A stretch of 17,562 nucleotides of DNA from Glomus cerebriforme (taxonomy: Eukaryota; Glomeromycota; Glomeromycetes; Glomerales; Glomeraceae), in NCBI GenBank assembly GCA_003550305.1, contig QKYT01000330.1, positions 108,282 to 125,843 on the forward strand, written 5' to 3'. Under the pieces are notes generated by a model. The model ran no database searches and was not told the origin of the DNA. It saw nothing but the letters and a program-made list of their open reading frames with translations. This document shows positions 1 to 9,033 of the stretch, one piece after another (the first letter of the stretch is position 1; each line of letters starts with the position of its first letter). Position numbers and translations under genes: made by a program.

Positions 1-25
1 ATCACGTGACTTTATATATAATAAT

Positions 26-355
26 TCATCACACCGTGTCACATCCCCCAGTTTTCAATTTTTACTATTTATTTCAGGGACTTAGAATTTTTTCGAGGTG
101 TGAAAGTCTATTCGTCACATGTTAGTCGTCACGCCCTTAATTTTGGCCAAACCTTTAACGCTGGTCGGAATATCCTTTTATGGAATCTTAGGTAACGTTA
201 CACAATCCAAAAAGCAATTTTATTTCTTTCCGAAATTGAAATTTGGGTTACGCAAGATTCCAAAAATGGAAATTATTTCGTCGATCACTTAAATTTTGGC
301 CGGAATTACCGGAATTACCAAATTTGAAAACACCGGTGATGATCACCGGCGGTGA
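26..355. repeat. Dispersed repeat, copy A
   Basis: This block shares an ordered series of near-identical stretches with the block at 605-855. They are a GTGTCACATCC segment, a TTTTTACTATTTATT segment followed by AGGGAC, a TTTTTTCGAGGTGTGAAA segment, a CCTTAATTTTGGCC segment and a GGCC(G/A)GAATTACC segment followed by AAATT. It is less AT-rich than the DNA around it. No open frame of note runs through it, so it is probably a non-autonomous or fragmentary mobile repeat. The family is not recognised. The ends are approximate because they were judged by eye. Confidence 0.7.
333..349. repeat. GC-rich 17-bp palindrome at the end of repeat copy A
   Basis: CCGGTGAT and ATCACCGG are perfect 8-bp inverted arms around a single G. 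A further GGCGGTGAT follows immediately. The motif is strikingly GC-rich for this window and lies at the edge of the repeated block. It could be a terminal structure of the repeat. Copy B keeps only a weak trace (AGTGATG). Confidence 0.6.
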
Positions 356-604
356 TAAATAGCAAACTCCAATAATTTATACATAATTTTGAATATAATA
401 AAAAAATAAGAAAGTAAACTTATTTTAATATGAAATCATAAACATAACTAATAAATCATTTAAATCATTTAGATATATTCTAAAAAAAATTAAATTTATA
501 TAAAGGTTAAATCACAAATTATTATTTTTATTATAAAATATTTAAAATGCTAAGGGCAAATGTATATCTTGCAGGAGTGCGACATCATTATTTATCACCT
601 CCAA

Positions 605-855
605 TTTGTCATCCTGTGTCACATCCTCCGACTTTCATTTTTACTATTTATTCTAGGGACAGAAATTTTTTGAGGTGTGAAATCCTATTTATCATATGTT
701 AATCGTCACATCCCTTAATTTTGGCCGAAAACTTTAATTCTAGCCAGAATTTCTATTTTTGGATATTATGTAAGGTTATACAGGCTAAAAAAGGAAATTT
801 TCTTAATTTCGGCCAGAATTACCAAATTAGAAAAATTCCTAGTGATGTATAAATG
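605..855. repeat. Dispersed repeat, copy B
   Basis: Second, shorter copy of the repeat at 26-355, in the same orientation and with its segments in the same order. It lacks part of the middle of copy A (the stretch with the second TTCCAAAAATGG-type segment) and most of the terminal palindrome. The two copies are separated by about 250 bases of plain AT-rich DNA. Many C/T and G/A differences separate them. Nothing in it looks coding. Confidence 0.68.
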
Positions 856-2440
856 TCTTACCCTCATACTAGATTTAGATTTACCCATATTTTAAAATAC
901 TAATTATTTATCAAAAAAAATTAATTGTACTTTTAATACAAATTGATTCAGTATTTTATTATCATATCTTTTTGATTTTATAATAAATATCATTTAATTT
1001 TAAGCATTACTGGAACTTTTAATATAAAAACAAAATACTAAAATCATCACCATTTAATATTAATTCACCAATATATATTTACTTATTAAATCTTTTTTTT
1101 TTTTGAATATTAAATAATTTAAATCAATTAAATTTATTATAATAAAATGTATCTAATAGTAATACAATTATACTTCTAGCATTAATAAATGAAAAGTTAT
1201 TGATAATCTTTTATTTTGATTTGTATTTTATCTTTCTATAATTACTGGATAATAAGTAAATATAATTTAATATTTAAAAATTAGATACTTTTACAAATAT
1301 TGTTATATTAAAGAATTGAAGCAGTTATTATGATAGATAGAAATAGAATTAAATAATAATTTTTTTTATAAATTGATAAATAATAACATAATTTATACAT
1401 TTAACTTAATTTTTTATTTTTATTATATTATATTATAGTTATCCCTCTTTATAATCATACTACCAAACATTATAATTATAGTGAAGTATTTCTATAAAAA
1501 GGATTTTTGTTATATAATCACATGTATAATAAATTTTCATATTAGTATAATTATATTAAAAGATTTTTTAATTTTAATTACTAAAAATAGCTAAAATAAT
1601 GTTATAATAAAAAATTTTTTTTTAAAGAATCTTAAATAAAATAACTATTGTTTAATATAAAAATATTAGTATGAAAACAAAAAATTTAAAAAAAAACCTT
1701 ATTTTTCTCTCTCCTACCCATTGATCATAGTTTTATCATATAGTTATTTAGATTATATGAATATGTAATTTTTATTATACAGTCACATAAGTTTATTTCA
1801 GTCATATACTTAAATATATAATAAAAATTACACAATTATAAATAGGTTTATTATATGTCATGTAAAGACATGTAAATTTATTTCAGTTACATATACAAAT
1901 ATATAAAAAGAATTACACAAAATTTTTTACATCTTTATATATTATTTTTATTTATGCTTCTTAATTAAAGTAAATTAAGAAGTAAATATAATTCTAAAAA
2001 AAGTATCAATTTGTTAAAGTAAAATTATAATTTTATATTAAATTTGATTAAATTTATTAAATCAAATTAATCACATGATATAACTATAAAAAGGAAAATT
2101 TTTATATATTAACTATTATATCAGGACTAATAATTGCTATGATAATGACTATAATCAATTTGTAACTACAAAGAGGGTATTTTACTATATAAAAATTTGG
2201 AACTAAAACTGGTATGATTATATAGAGATTATGTTTATAGTTTATACAGAAGGTGACTATAGAGAGAGATGAATGTATGTAATTTTTTTTATTCTAAAAA
2301 ATGGCTAAATAATTTTGATTACTCTCTATATATCCTATTTAAAAATCACGTAACTCATAATATTAATTGATATAAAATTATTATTGCAAATGCATAAATA
2401 TATTTTAGTTTAAACTCAACTATATTCTAGATTAAATTTG
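856..2440. other. Gene-free AT-rich tract
   Basis: About 1.6 kb of extremely AT-rich sequence, with stop codons frequent in all frames and long A or T runs (for example around 1090, 1610 and 1690). I see no coding frame, RNA gene or regulatory element. The only structure is the 54-bp direct repeat at 1782-1920 and weak similarity between TATAATCATAC near 1455 and its inverse near 2213. The tract is most likely degenerate intergenic or repeat-derived DNA. Confidence 0.6.
1782..1920. repeat. Two copies of a 54-bp direct repeat
   Basis: Positions 1782-1835 and 1867-1920 align over 54 bases without a gap. Both carry (A/T)TTTATTTCAGT near the start and end in ATTACACAA. The copies are 31 bases apart. 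A shorter related piece (ATGTAATTTTTATTA) precedes the first copy. This looks like local tandem duplication in non-coding DNA. Confidence 0.65.
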
Positions 2441-2561
2441 AAATATCCCTTGTATCCCAAACCTGATTATATCCCAAATCTATCTAAAACATTATCAAAT
2501 TTGAAGCATATAAGACCAAACTAGAATATGTTTCAAATTAACCTAGATGGATTTTTGAAAT

Positions 2562-2629
2562 ATGGTCAAGTTTGAATCAATTTGGAATATGGCCAAGTTT
2601 GGAATATTTTGACGGCCAAACTTGACCAT
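2562..2629. repeat. Inverted repeat, 13-bp perfect arms
   Basis: ATGGTCAAGTTTG at 2562-2574 is exactly the reverse complement of CAAACTTGACCAT at 2617-2629. A related GGCCAAGTTTGG sits between them at 2591-2602. The region 2440-2730 contains many variants of the same theme (TTTGGAATATGG, CCAAATTTG, CCCAAATC), so it is a cluster of short, partly inverted repeats. Its function is unknown. Confidence 0.7.
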
Positions 2630-2690
2630 GTTTGGAACATGGATCATCCCAAATTAAAATTTCAGTTTAGGATGAAATCAAACTTTCGAT

Positions 2691-2704
2691 TTGGGATATC
2701 CCAA
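2691..2704. repeat. Perfect 14-bp palindrome
   Basis: TTGGGATATCCCAA reads the same on both strands. It belongs to the TTTGG/CCAAA repeat cluster of 2440-2730. It could be a by-product of the inverted repeats. There is no evidence that a protein binds it. Confidence 0.7.
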
Positions 2705-2748
2705 GTTTGATCTGAACATGGTCGAATTTGGACTACAACAAATACATA

Positions 2749-2772
2749 TTATACCAGATATACTTGGTATAA
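2749..2772. repeat. Short hairpin
   Basis: TTATACCA and TGGTATAA form perfect 8-bp arms around an 8-base spacer. It closes the inverted-repeat cluster that starts near 2440. No T-run or gene adjoins it in a way that suggests a terminator. Confidence 0.55.
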
Positions 2773-2895
2773 TGAGTCAAGTAACAAAATTAAAATGTAT
2801 TTGTTCTTTAATGTTTTGGTAGAATTTTCTAAATAAGAAATAACAAATATGGTTAAATCAGTTTATCAAAAGTTATTATTGTTCGTGTCATTTAG

Positions 2896-3618
2896 TTATA
2901 TATACATGATGCAAATTATACTATTGCTAAAAATAGTAATATCATATTTGAAGAATATGGCCCTTAGAATGAGTTTATAAGATCTATACAATCATTTCAG
3001 AAGAATATCAAATCAAATAACATTCCCATTAAATTCTCTGGTTACGATACTAATAATTTAGCTTTAATTATAGATTACAGATCTTATATTGATCAGTTAG
3101 CTACTTTTATTCTTTTACGTAATGTAACTGGACTAGAAAAGAAATGCTTCAAATTAAAGAAATTCATGATGTCTGCAAAACTTTCTCAATCACAACCATT
3201 TTAATAAAAATGATTATATTTTATGTAATCATCAACTGGCTGTTACTCCTCAATTGTTTTCAGTCGCTAGCAGTTCACAACACGTCACTCAAGATTACAA
3301 AATGAAGGCTTCTATTCTTGGGTATAATTCTATTTTCCAAATACTGACCATCCAGGCCACGATTTATATACTCTGTTGCCGTATACAACAGAAGATCGTG
3401 ATATAGATGTCGCTGAAATAGAATTACATTATAAAGATTTTTATAATGCTAAGGACTATTATCCTAATAGACTTACTTTCTACATTCAACAAAGGACTCT
3501 AAAATCAAAAGAATTAGAAATAGTTTATGATAAATTTTATAGATGGTTTCTTATCAAAATTATCTTAAAAATCATTAGTATATCTATTATTTTTTTTTTT
3601 TTACATTCTCTACATTAG
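2896..3618 (+). pseudogene. Decayed plus-strand gene of unknown function
   Basis: Frame 1 is open from 2896 to 3204 apart from a TAG at 2965-2967. It encodes protein-like sequence such as FSGYDTNNLALIIDYRSYID and LEKKCFKLKKF. A second frame is protein-like across 3217-3330 (CNHQLAVTPQLFSVASSS), and a third from about 3343 to 3618 (HPGHDLYTLLPYTTEDRDI, then YYPNRLTFYIQQRTLKSKEL). The last frame ends in a hydrophobic, T-rich tail. The change near 3340 is a one-base slip. A possible short intron (GTAATC at 3215 to TTTTCAG at 3253) could explain the earlier change but is only 39 bases. I do not recognise the family. The composition is less AT-rich than the flanks, which supports a former gene rather than chance frames. 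Confidence 0.5.
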
Positions 3619-3714
3619 TTTCTATATAGTTTTATTTCTTTTAAATAATTCCGATTTATTTCTCATAGAACATTCTACATATAACGGTATTTACATATAG
3701 CATAATATTAGTTT

Positions 3715-3850
3715 AGGTTGGTTGAAAGATCAATACGGTATTAGAGTGCGCGGTGGCTTTAGCATGGAGGTTTGGCCTATATCATTCCTTAAGGTTGGTT
3801 TCGCTGGATTTTACTCCCGCCGGTGCGGGAAAGGCAGTTATTTCTTTTTT
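3715..3850. other. GC-richer island, unassigned
   Basis: This stretch contains GTGCGCGGTGGCTTTAGC, a GGAGGTTTGGCC segment and CTCCCGCCGGTGCGGGA. It stands out sharply from its AT-rich flanks. CCCGC and GCGGG around CGGT make a small hairpin at about 3817-3830. On the plus strand it can be read as a 40-residue peptide with a WP...GFAGFYSRRCGKG pattern. That faintly recalls part of a BIR-type zinc domain, but the zinc ligands are not complete. It could be a relic exon or a structured non-coding RNA. I cannot decide. Confidence 0.3.
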
Positions 3851-4239
3851 CTCTTTACTGTTATAAATTTTTTAATAAAATTGAAATACAATCCCTTGTT
3901 AAAAATGAACAATATAGAATCAGTATTATTATAATTGTCACGATATTGTTCCTAATTAGTATGTGTATAAATAAGTCATGCAACACATATCATGATATAA
4001 TTTATTTTGTTTAGCCTTTTTGTTCGCTATTTATGGTAAAAGTGTATATACTTTTGGGTATTAATAAGGTCATTAAAGTGAATTTACAAAAAATTTTAAT
4101 AGTGCTCGGGTTAAGACTTTCGTCAAAGATTGATATATGTAATTGGTACGTATCATGTCAAATAAAGTCAGAAATGGAATAAACAGACAACATGAAATTA
4201 ACAATGTTTTTGGACCTAGAATGAACTCACGCTTTTGGA
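3851..4239. other. Spacer before the membrane-protein gene
   Basis: AT-rich DNA without a convincing gene. A short frame at 4155-4268 begins with ATG and reads protein-like (VFGPRMNSRFWNDAAKYFSV). It overlaps the start of the next gene in another frame and then stops. It may be a displaced 5' part of that gene (see the gene entry), an upstream open frame, or chance. No clear TATA box can be singled out in such AT-rich DNA. Confidence 0.4.
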
Positions 4240-4991
4240 ATGATGCAGCGAAATATTTCAGCGTCTGACAATTTCTATCCTCCAAAAATTAGAAAGGATG
4301 CGTGGGAAGGGCTCAAAGATTCCAGTGAATCAACAAATGAAAAAAATTCACCATGCAAAACAAACATTCTAATTATTAAACATATCGTTAGGGGTGTCTT
4401 GAAATCTAAAAAATTGCCATTAATTATTATCTTGATGTTTGTGGATATTCCAAACATTAAACGTATCGTTGGAGACCTCTTGAACCCTAAAAAATTTTCA
4501 TTAATGGTTGTGACATTTGTGGGGATATACATATTACGTAATTTCATTATCGGTCAAGACCATAATTCTGGTAAGAATTCGATAAAATTTACTATTACCC
4601 GTTATTACAGAGAACAAGACCAGAAGACTGATAAGAACAAACCGTGTGAAAATAAGCTCCAGAATTCTGGTGAGTAAATTTGAAATAATATTTTCCTTTG
4701 ATAACAAAAATAACTATTATGGATTGTTTCAAACATTTCATTGCTCGTCTTAACATATTTTTCTTTCTTATGCAAAACCAAATAGATAAAAAACCCGACT
4801 CATTCCTTGAGGAGTTAAAAACCAGGTTACCTAAAACACCAGAATACGATCCCAGTATAGATTATGAGGAGCTTGCATGGAAGACATATTGCAAAACACA
4901 TAAGGGGGCAGAGGAGTCTATGAAAAAAATCGAAGAAATGATTGAATCATATAATGATACAATTATAGAAAATACAAAAAATGAAGAGTAG
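4240..4991 (+). CDS. Two-exon membrane protein with internal duplication, 211 aa, function unknown
   Basis: Join 4240-4669 and 4786-4991. The intron 4670-4785 (116 bases) starts GTGAGT, has a CTTAAC branch-like site at 4749 and a pyrimidine-rich stretch, and ends AATAG. It is phase 1, and splicing keeps the frame through to TAG at 4989-4991. The product has a charged N-terminus. Two hydrophobic segments follow (about residues 58-70 and 86-104), each preceded by a basic stretch. Residues 45-70 and 72-97 are an internal duplication (IVRGVLKSKK / IVGDLLNPKK, then hydrophobic), which is also clear in DNA at 4378-4449 and 4459-4527. The second exon encodes an acidic, helical tail ending in KNEE. 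A second donor, GTAAGA at 4571, is also phase 1 and would give 178 residues. The start is uncertain: ATGATG at 4240 is the first in frame, but a protein-like frame at 4155-4268 overlaps it. I do not recognise the family. It is the only clean gene in the window. Confidence 0.6.
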
Positions 4992-5299
4992 CTTTATGCA
5001 ATTGATAATTAAACTAGTGAATAGATATTATATTAGATATTGAAATTTGCATAAAAAATTTCTAGTATTTTATTTCAAAATAAATTGTTAAAACTTAATA
5101 AAAATTAACAATAATTAATAGAGCAACAACTACATTAATTTATAACATTTATGACATAAATTTACAATTCTTGCTAATAAATCTCTTACGAAAGGTGAAA
5201 AAAAACTAAAGCAATAAGATTGTTAAATGCAAAAAGTTAATAAAATTAAGCAAAATTAAGCATTTTGATTAATTTCAATAAACATAATTTGTTCCCAAA
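4992..5299. other. Intergenic spacer between convergent genes
   Basis: AT-rich spacer of 308 bases between the stop of the plus-strand membrane-protein gene and the stop of the minus-strand pseudogene. It would hold the two 3' ends. I see no coding frame and no distinct structure. Confidence 0.6.
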
Positions 5300-6137
5300 T
5301 TAATCTTGAGTACTGTACAAATTGTTAATGCATTTTTCAAGAGATGGACGTAACTGCGATAATTCTGGTACATCAATTTTGATTTTTGCATGAGAACTCA
5401 TTATTATATTTATGCGATGAATTGCTCTTTGGTAACGATTCTTAATAACAATATTTGGGTTCCATATTTTTCTATGTAAGATCTTATTCCGAATTTTTCG
5501 ATAATGAACCATTGCTTCTTCGAAAGTAATTCCACCAAGCTAATTAGCTAAATGAATAAGACCATCTTTCACACCGGGATGTGTAAAATTGCCATCATTA
5601 TTAATCTCAGTTGCACATTGGTAAAGTTGCGCGAATGTTTTATAGCTTTGGTTTAGCATCTCATTGTATTCTTGCACAAGTTTTTCCTGCCAATGTTTCA
5701 TTATCTCGCAGGTATCATCCGTAGCGTTTCTATATCTTCACCAGAACATTTGCCCACATCGTCTTAATTATAATTAAGGTTAACGTTAAGTCTAAAAAAA
5801 GATGATTCTCAATTATATAACGGATTACTTACTTTCAATAATGACCAGAGTGTTTATATTATCAAACTCTGGAATTCTATAAGACCAATTTCCTATTTTC
5901 TCCCTTTTTATCTTATTATATATCGTGACGTTGCCTATGGGATTGGTGGTTGTGGACTGAAAAAAACATCTTCCAGCTTTTTGCAAAAAAGTTGCCATCA
6001 GCCCATCATTAGGTGATAGATAGGTTATTGTCTTGCGCCATTTTATGATTTGCAAGGTAACACAGGATATTCTTTCATTTTCCACATTTTCCACCGAATT
6101 TTTTTTTAAAAATAGAGAGGGTGGGGGAACGTTAAAC
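5300..6137 (-). pseudogene. Decayed two-exon gene of unknown function, minus strand
   Basis: Exon 1 (about 6137 to 5833) is open over 100 codons, with pieces such as NIGNWSYRIPEF-like GNWSYRIPEFDNINTLVIIE. A textbook intron follows, 5832 to 5763 (70 bases): GTAAGT donor, CTTAAC/GTTAAC branch-like sites, AAG acceptor. It is phase 1 and in frame with exon 2, which reads DVGKCSGEDIETLR. A one-base slip near 5725 then moves to the frame DDTCEIMKHWQEKL. That frame continues to a TAA at 5300-5302, interrupted once by TAG at 5540-5542. The C-terminal part is helical and rich in K, H and I. No ATG opens exon 1, since the first in-frame ATG is internal (near 6000), so the 5' end may be lost. The family is not recognised. 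It is convergent with the gene ending at 4991. Confidence 0.55.
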
Positions 6138-6139
6138 AA

Positions 6140-6700
6140 ATAATTAAGTTGGAACGACTATGATCAGATCTAAATTTGATCTATTATTTTTTTTAAAAGT
6201 ATTTATGATCGGATTAGTAAGTAGTAACATGTAATTAAAAATCATTATTAATTAGGTCAAGACCTTTCAAACATTAGTACAATGGTAACTAACCATGAGT
6301 ATTCATTTGATTCATTTAATTTTGATTATTTTAATGATTTTAAAATTTTTTTTTTTCTTTTTAATAAATATAATTTTTTTCCCGTAATTTAATCAGTTGA
6401 CTCACTTAACCATATTTGATTAAGTGAGAGAAAATCAAAGGACTCGCATAAAAGAAATGGTCATATTATCATCAAGGAAAAACAAGAGGATTTAATATCA
6501 CATTGGCACATTGCAGATCGCTTAATTGTGTACTAAAAAGGAAATTCAATTTTGGTGACATTTCAAAATTTATTTAATAAAATAAAAAAAAACTAAAAAA
6601 GAATAACTTGAAATTCGGAAATCTATTCTTTACTAATTGTAGCCAAATTATACAAAATTAAAACTGTGCCAATCGACCACCTACATACACTACATAAAGG
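6140..6700. other. Gene-free stretch
   Basis: AT-rich, with A and T runs near 6180, 6340 and 6580. I see no gene. It holds one clear hairpin at 6401-6428, listed separately. A faint tRNA-like D-arm near 6267 was rejected. Confidence 0.55.
6401..6428. repeat. Hairpin with 9-bp perfect arms
   Basis: CTCACTTAA at 6401-6409 and TTAAGTGAG at 6420-6428 are perfect inverted arms around a 10-base loop. It stands alone in gene-free DNA. No function can be assigned. Confidence 0.6.
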
Positions 6701-6886
6701 ATGTTTCAAGATGAAAATGAGGGAACTGATATCGTATTAGAATATTATGATCATAATGGTACAATCATTTGAAATGGTTATTCGTATTCTTAATTTTACT
6801 ATTGTATTCTTGGTTATAAACAAGAAGTGTTGTACTTCAACAATTTGTGGTCTATAGTTCTAAATACCTATTACGTTATACAGTAA
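6701..6886 (+). pseudogene. Short decayed plus-strand coding fragment
   Basis: From ATG at 6701 one frame reads MFQDENEGTDIVLEYYDHNG, then passes a TGA and a TAA. It carries on as a protein-like stretch (CILGYKQEVLYFNNLWSIVL) to a stop near 6885. The TGA sits where TGG would fit the context (II-W-NGYSYS). About 60 codons remain. The family is unknown. It may be a fragment of a longer gene or chance, since both ends are open to question. Confidence 0.3.
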
Positions 6887-6924
6887 TGAAAAATAACGAT
6901 TCATCTCCATTTATCATCGTGGCC

Positions 6925-7089
6925 TTATAATAGATATTGGTGCACTTTTTTAAAAAATTTAGCCTCAAAAGTATCTGAGACAATTTCAAGTTGCATTAAA
7001 AGTTCGTCATCTTCAACTGAAGAAACTTTATAGGTACCAAATAACCTTGCATTGTTTATAGGTTGTTTTTGTTTCTCTAAATTTTCCAT
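6925..7089 (-). CDS. Intact 54-codon frame, probably the 3' end of the decayed gene upstream
   Basis: ATG at 7089-7087 to TAA at 6927-6925 gives a 54-residue acidic, helix-prone peptide starting MENLEKQKQPINNARLFGTY and ending KKVHQYLL. It lies 46 bases downstream of the stop of the decayed minus-strand frame at 7136-7545, on the same strand. It could therefore be that gene's last exon or a surviving small gene. A GTGCAC near its end could act as a donor. The family is not recognised. The length and normal codon make-up argue for a real coding remnant. Confidence 0.4.
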   Translation of the reverse strand: MENLEKQKQPINNARLFGTYKVSSVEDDELLMQLEIVSDTFEAKFFKKVHQYLL

Positions 7090-7135
7090 AATATTTTAGA
7101 TTATTATTTTTTAATAAAAATAATAATTGATAAGT

Positions 7136-7545
7136 TTATGCAAACTTATTATACTTAAACGGTTCAAGCACATCTTACTTCAATTGCTCTGACTTCAAGT
7201 TAATTAATTTCTTGTATTCTTTAAACTTTTCTCTGGAATCTTTAATCTATTTTCCTTCATGCAACATCACAACATTAACAAAACGATTATGAGGTCTATA
7301 AATAACTATTCTTTAAGGAATAATAAGATAGACTATTGATAGTGGCTTATTATGTCAAAATTAATTTATCAGCAAAAAGAAGATTAAATTTCTATATTTC
7401 GTCATTTTCGTATGAATCAATACTATATTTATATGTTCGACATATTATTTTGTGATTAAGAAAATAAATTATTATGCTAACTCCATGTTCTATTAATACT
7501 CTGGATAGAATAATAAGTATCGATAAATAAATAAAATAAATAAAT
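7136..7545 (-). pseudogene. Decayed minus-strand gene of unknown function
   Basis: Reading leftwards from about 7545, one frame runs LSILIILSRVLIEHGVS, then HKIICRTYKYSIDSYENDEI. After stops it continues KFNLLFADKLILT and ATINSLSYYSL. A one-base slip near 7313 then leads into RIVIYRPHNRFVNVVMLHEG, followed by KDSREKFKEYKKLINLKSEQ and finally EPFKYNKFA with TAA at 7138-7136. Internal stops are TAG, TAA, TAA, TAG and TAA, at places where Gln or Trp would fit. A possible first exon (ATG at 7719, donor GTAAG at 7685) lies upstream but is speculative. No family is recognised. Confidence 0.4.
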
Positions 7546-7955
7546 ATATGTTGATTTTTTAATTTTTTTTTTACTTAATTGCGTGTACTGTACTATAATT
7601 TTATTTTAACTATGATTGATTGTTATATTGATTGTTCATCATAATTGTTTTTTCTGACGTGCATTTGGTAAATTATTTAACTTACCTTTCGAGTTTCAAC
7701 CTATAACAGATAAACCCATACCTACTACAATATAATTTATTATATAGTACGATTTTTAAGTGATTACGGTAACTATATAAGTAATACAAATGATTTTTTA
7801 TATATAAAACTACCAAAATGTCCTAACAAAAAAAAATATCGACTAAGTTGACAAAAATATTCAAAAAGAGTACTCAAGTGAGTTTTATTGTATTTCATAA
7901 ATATACTGTATTTCAGAATGTTAACTAACATGCCAACCCATCCGCAGGTGTTAAA
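7546..7955. other. Spacer upstream of the aspartyl-protease-like gene
   Basis: AT-rich DNA between two diverging remnants. It would contain the promoter of the plus-strand gene starting at 7956 and perhaps a short minus-strand exon at 7686-7719. A TATATAAAA box-like run occurs at 7799-7808, about 150 bases before the ATG. Nothing else stands out. Confidence 0.4.
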
Positions 7956-9033
7956 ATGTCAACTAACCCACCTGAAATAAGTAACATCATAATTTTTTTA
8001 TATGGCTAGTTATACTTTTTTTATTATATTCTAATCTCTTGCATATAGCTGTAGAATCTGATCTCAGTAAAAACGTTGAAAACCTGAGTTTGAAGGATCC
8101 TGATCTTGAAAACTTTACAAAAAGGCTAGGAATCAAACAATTCAAAAAAATAAAGTTGAATGGAAGAAATTTTATGGTATGTATTAAATCAGGTCTGATC
8201 CAGCTTTATTGCACTTTTACTAATATATTCTTTGTTTAGATTTCGCTGGCTCAGATTTCGTTTGGCCTTCACCAACAGACATTAATGAGTGTCGCTTAAT
8301 TTTTGATTATGTTATCGATCCAGAATGGGACCCAGATGGGAAGGAACTTGCCACAAATGCAATTGAATATCGTCATCTACTCGAATCTAAAACTCTTGAT
8401 CCATTGAAGGGCACACACATATTAATAGTTCATGGGAAATTGGTTAGGTATGGATCAAGTGAATAAGAAGAGAAAATGGAGGAAGAATATCCCGGATGTT
8501 TTTATGTACCTATCGTTGAACAGTTTGCTGAAATACGTAAAAGTTTCAGCAATTGATGATAATGCAAATAAAGAATAGCAGGTTTGTATTATTTACAATT
8601 TATGGATAATAAGGTCATTTATACCTGTCAACGCCCTAATAAAAATGATATTGGTTGGATTTCTTTTACCAAATGTAAGTACATTTTTGTCTCAGAAATA
8701 CAGTAAATGAATTGGATGAAGCAACAATTGCAAATAAAAAGCAAGATTTCTGATTTGTAATTAACACTGGCTCACCATATACTGTAATCCCACATTTTAT
8801 AAGACAGAAATTATATGGTAATGGTAATGATGGTTGTCCATTCAAAATGGTGGATATGGATATAAATCAAAAATGTTTCAGGCTTCGCAAGATTAGTTAG
8901 TTTGCTTAGGTAATGGGACTAATTGGTCCTGCTGGTTTAAGACTAACCAAATCTATTCGTGGCAAAAAATGTCAAATATGGCCTGATTGGTTATGATATT
9001 CTAAATAATATTTCTACATTACAAACCTTGTAA
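7956..9033 (+). pseudogene. Decayed multi-exon aspartyl-protease-like (retropepsin-fold) gene
   Basis: Exon 1 is 7956-7980 (ATG, starting MSTNPPEI). Intron 1 is 7981-8048 (GTAACA to ATATAG). Exon 2 is 8049-8176, in phase. Intron 2 is 8177-8239, with donor GTATGT, a perfect TACTAAT branch at 8218-8224 and acceptor TTTAG. Exon 3 starts one base out of frame and reads FAGSDFVWPSPTDINEC, then HILIVHGKLVRYG and EEYPGCFYVPIVEQF. That last part resembles the small DUF5678-type domain often placed before retropepsins (tentative). A protease-like core follows: INTGSPYTVIPHFIRQKL at 8760-8813, where the family has Asp-Thr-Gly but AAC at 8763 gives Asn, and LIGYDILNN near the end, matching the second conserved retropepsin motif. 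Stops at 8464, 8576, 8751, 8898 and 8907 and several frame changes show it is dead. No RT, integrase or LTR adjoins it, so it looks like a cellular or domesticated protease gene. Confidence 0.65.

Noticed and set aside
1437..2235. Possible 800-bp element with TATAATCATAC ends
   Set aside because: The inverted match is only about 16 bases with mismatches in very AT-rich DNA, so chance is likely.
3340..3353. 34-base intron (GTATAA to CCAG with CTGAC branch) in the plus-strand pseudogene
   Set aside because: It is too short for a normal fungal intron, and splicing would not join the two protein-like frames.
3722..3934. BIR-like zinc domain in the GC-rich island
   Set aside because: The WP...GFY pattern is suggestive, but the Cys-Cys-His-Cys ligand set is not present in any frame.
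4275..4547. Open frame opposite the membrane-protein gene
   Set aside because: It mirrors the duplicated coding segments. The plus strand has a spliced, in-phase gene.
6255..6320. tRNA-like segment (TTAGTACAATGGTAACTAA resembles a D-arm with an A-box, later ATTTGATTC resembles a T-loop)
   Set aside because: No 7-bp acceptor stem, anticodon stem or CCA-compatible end can be formed. At most it is a relic.
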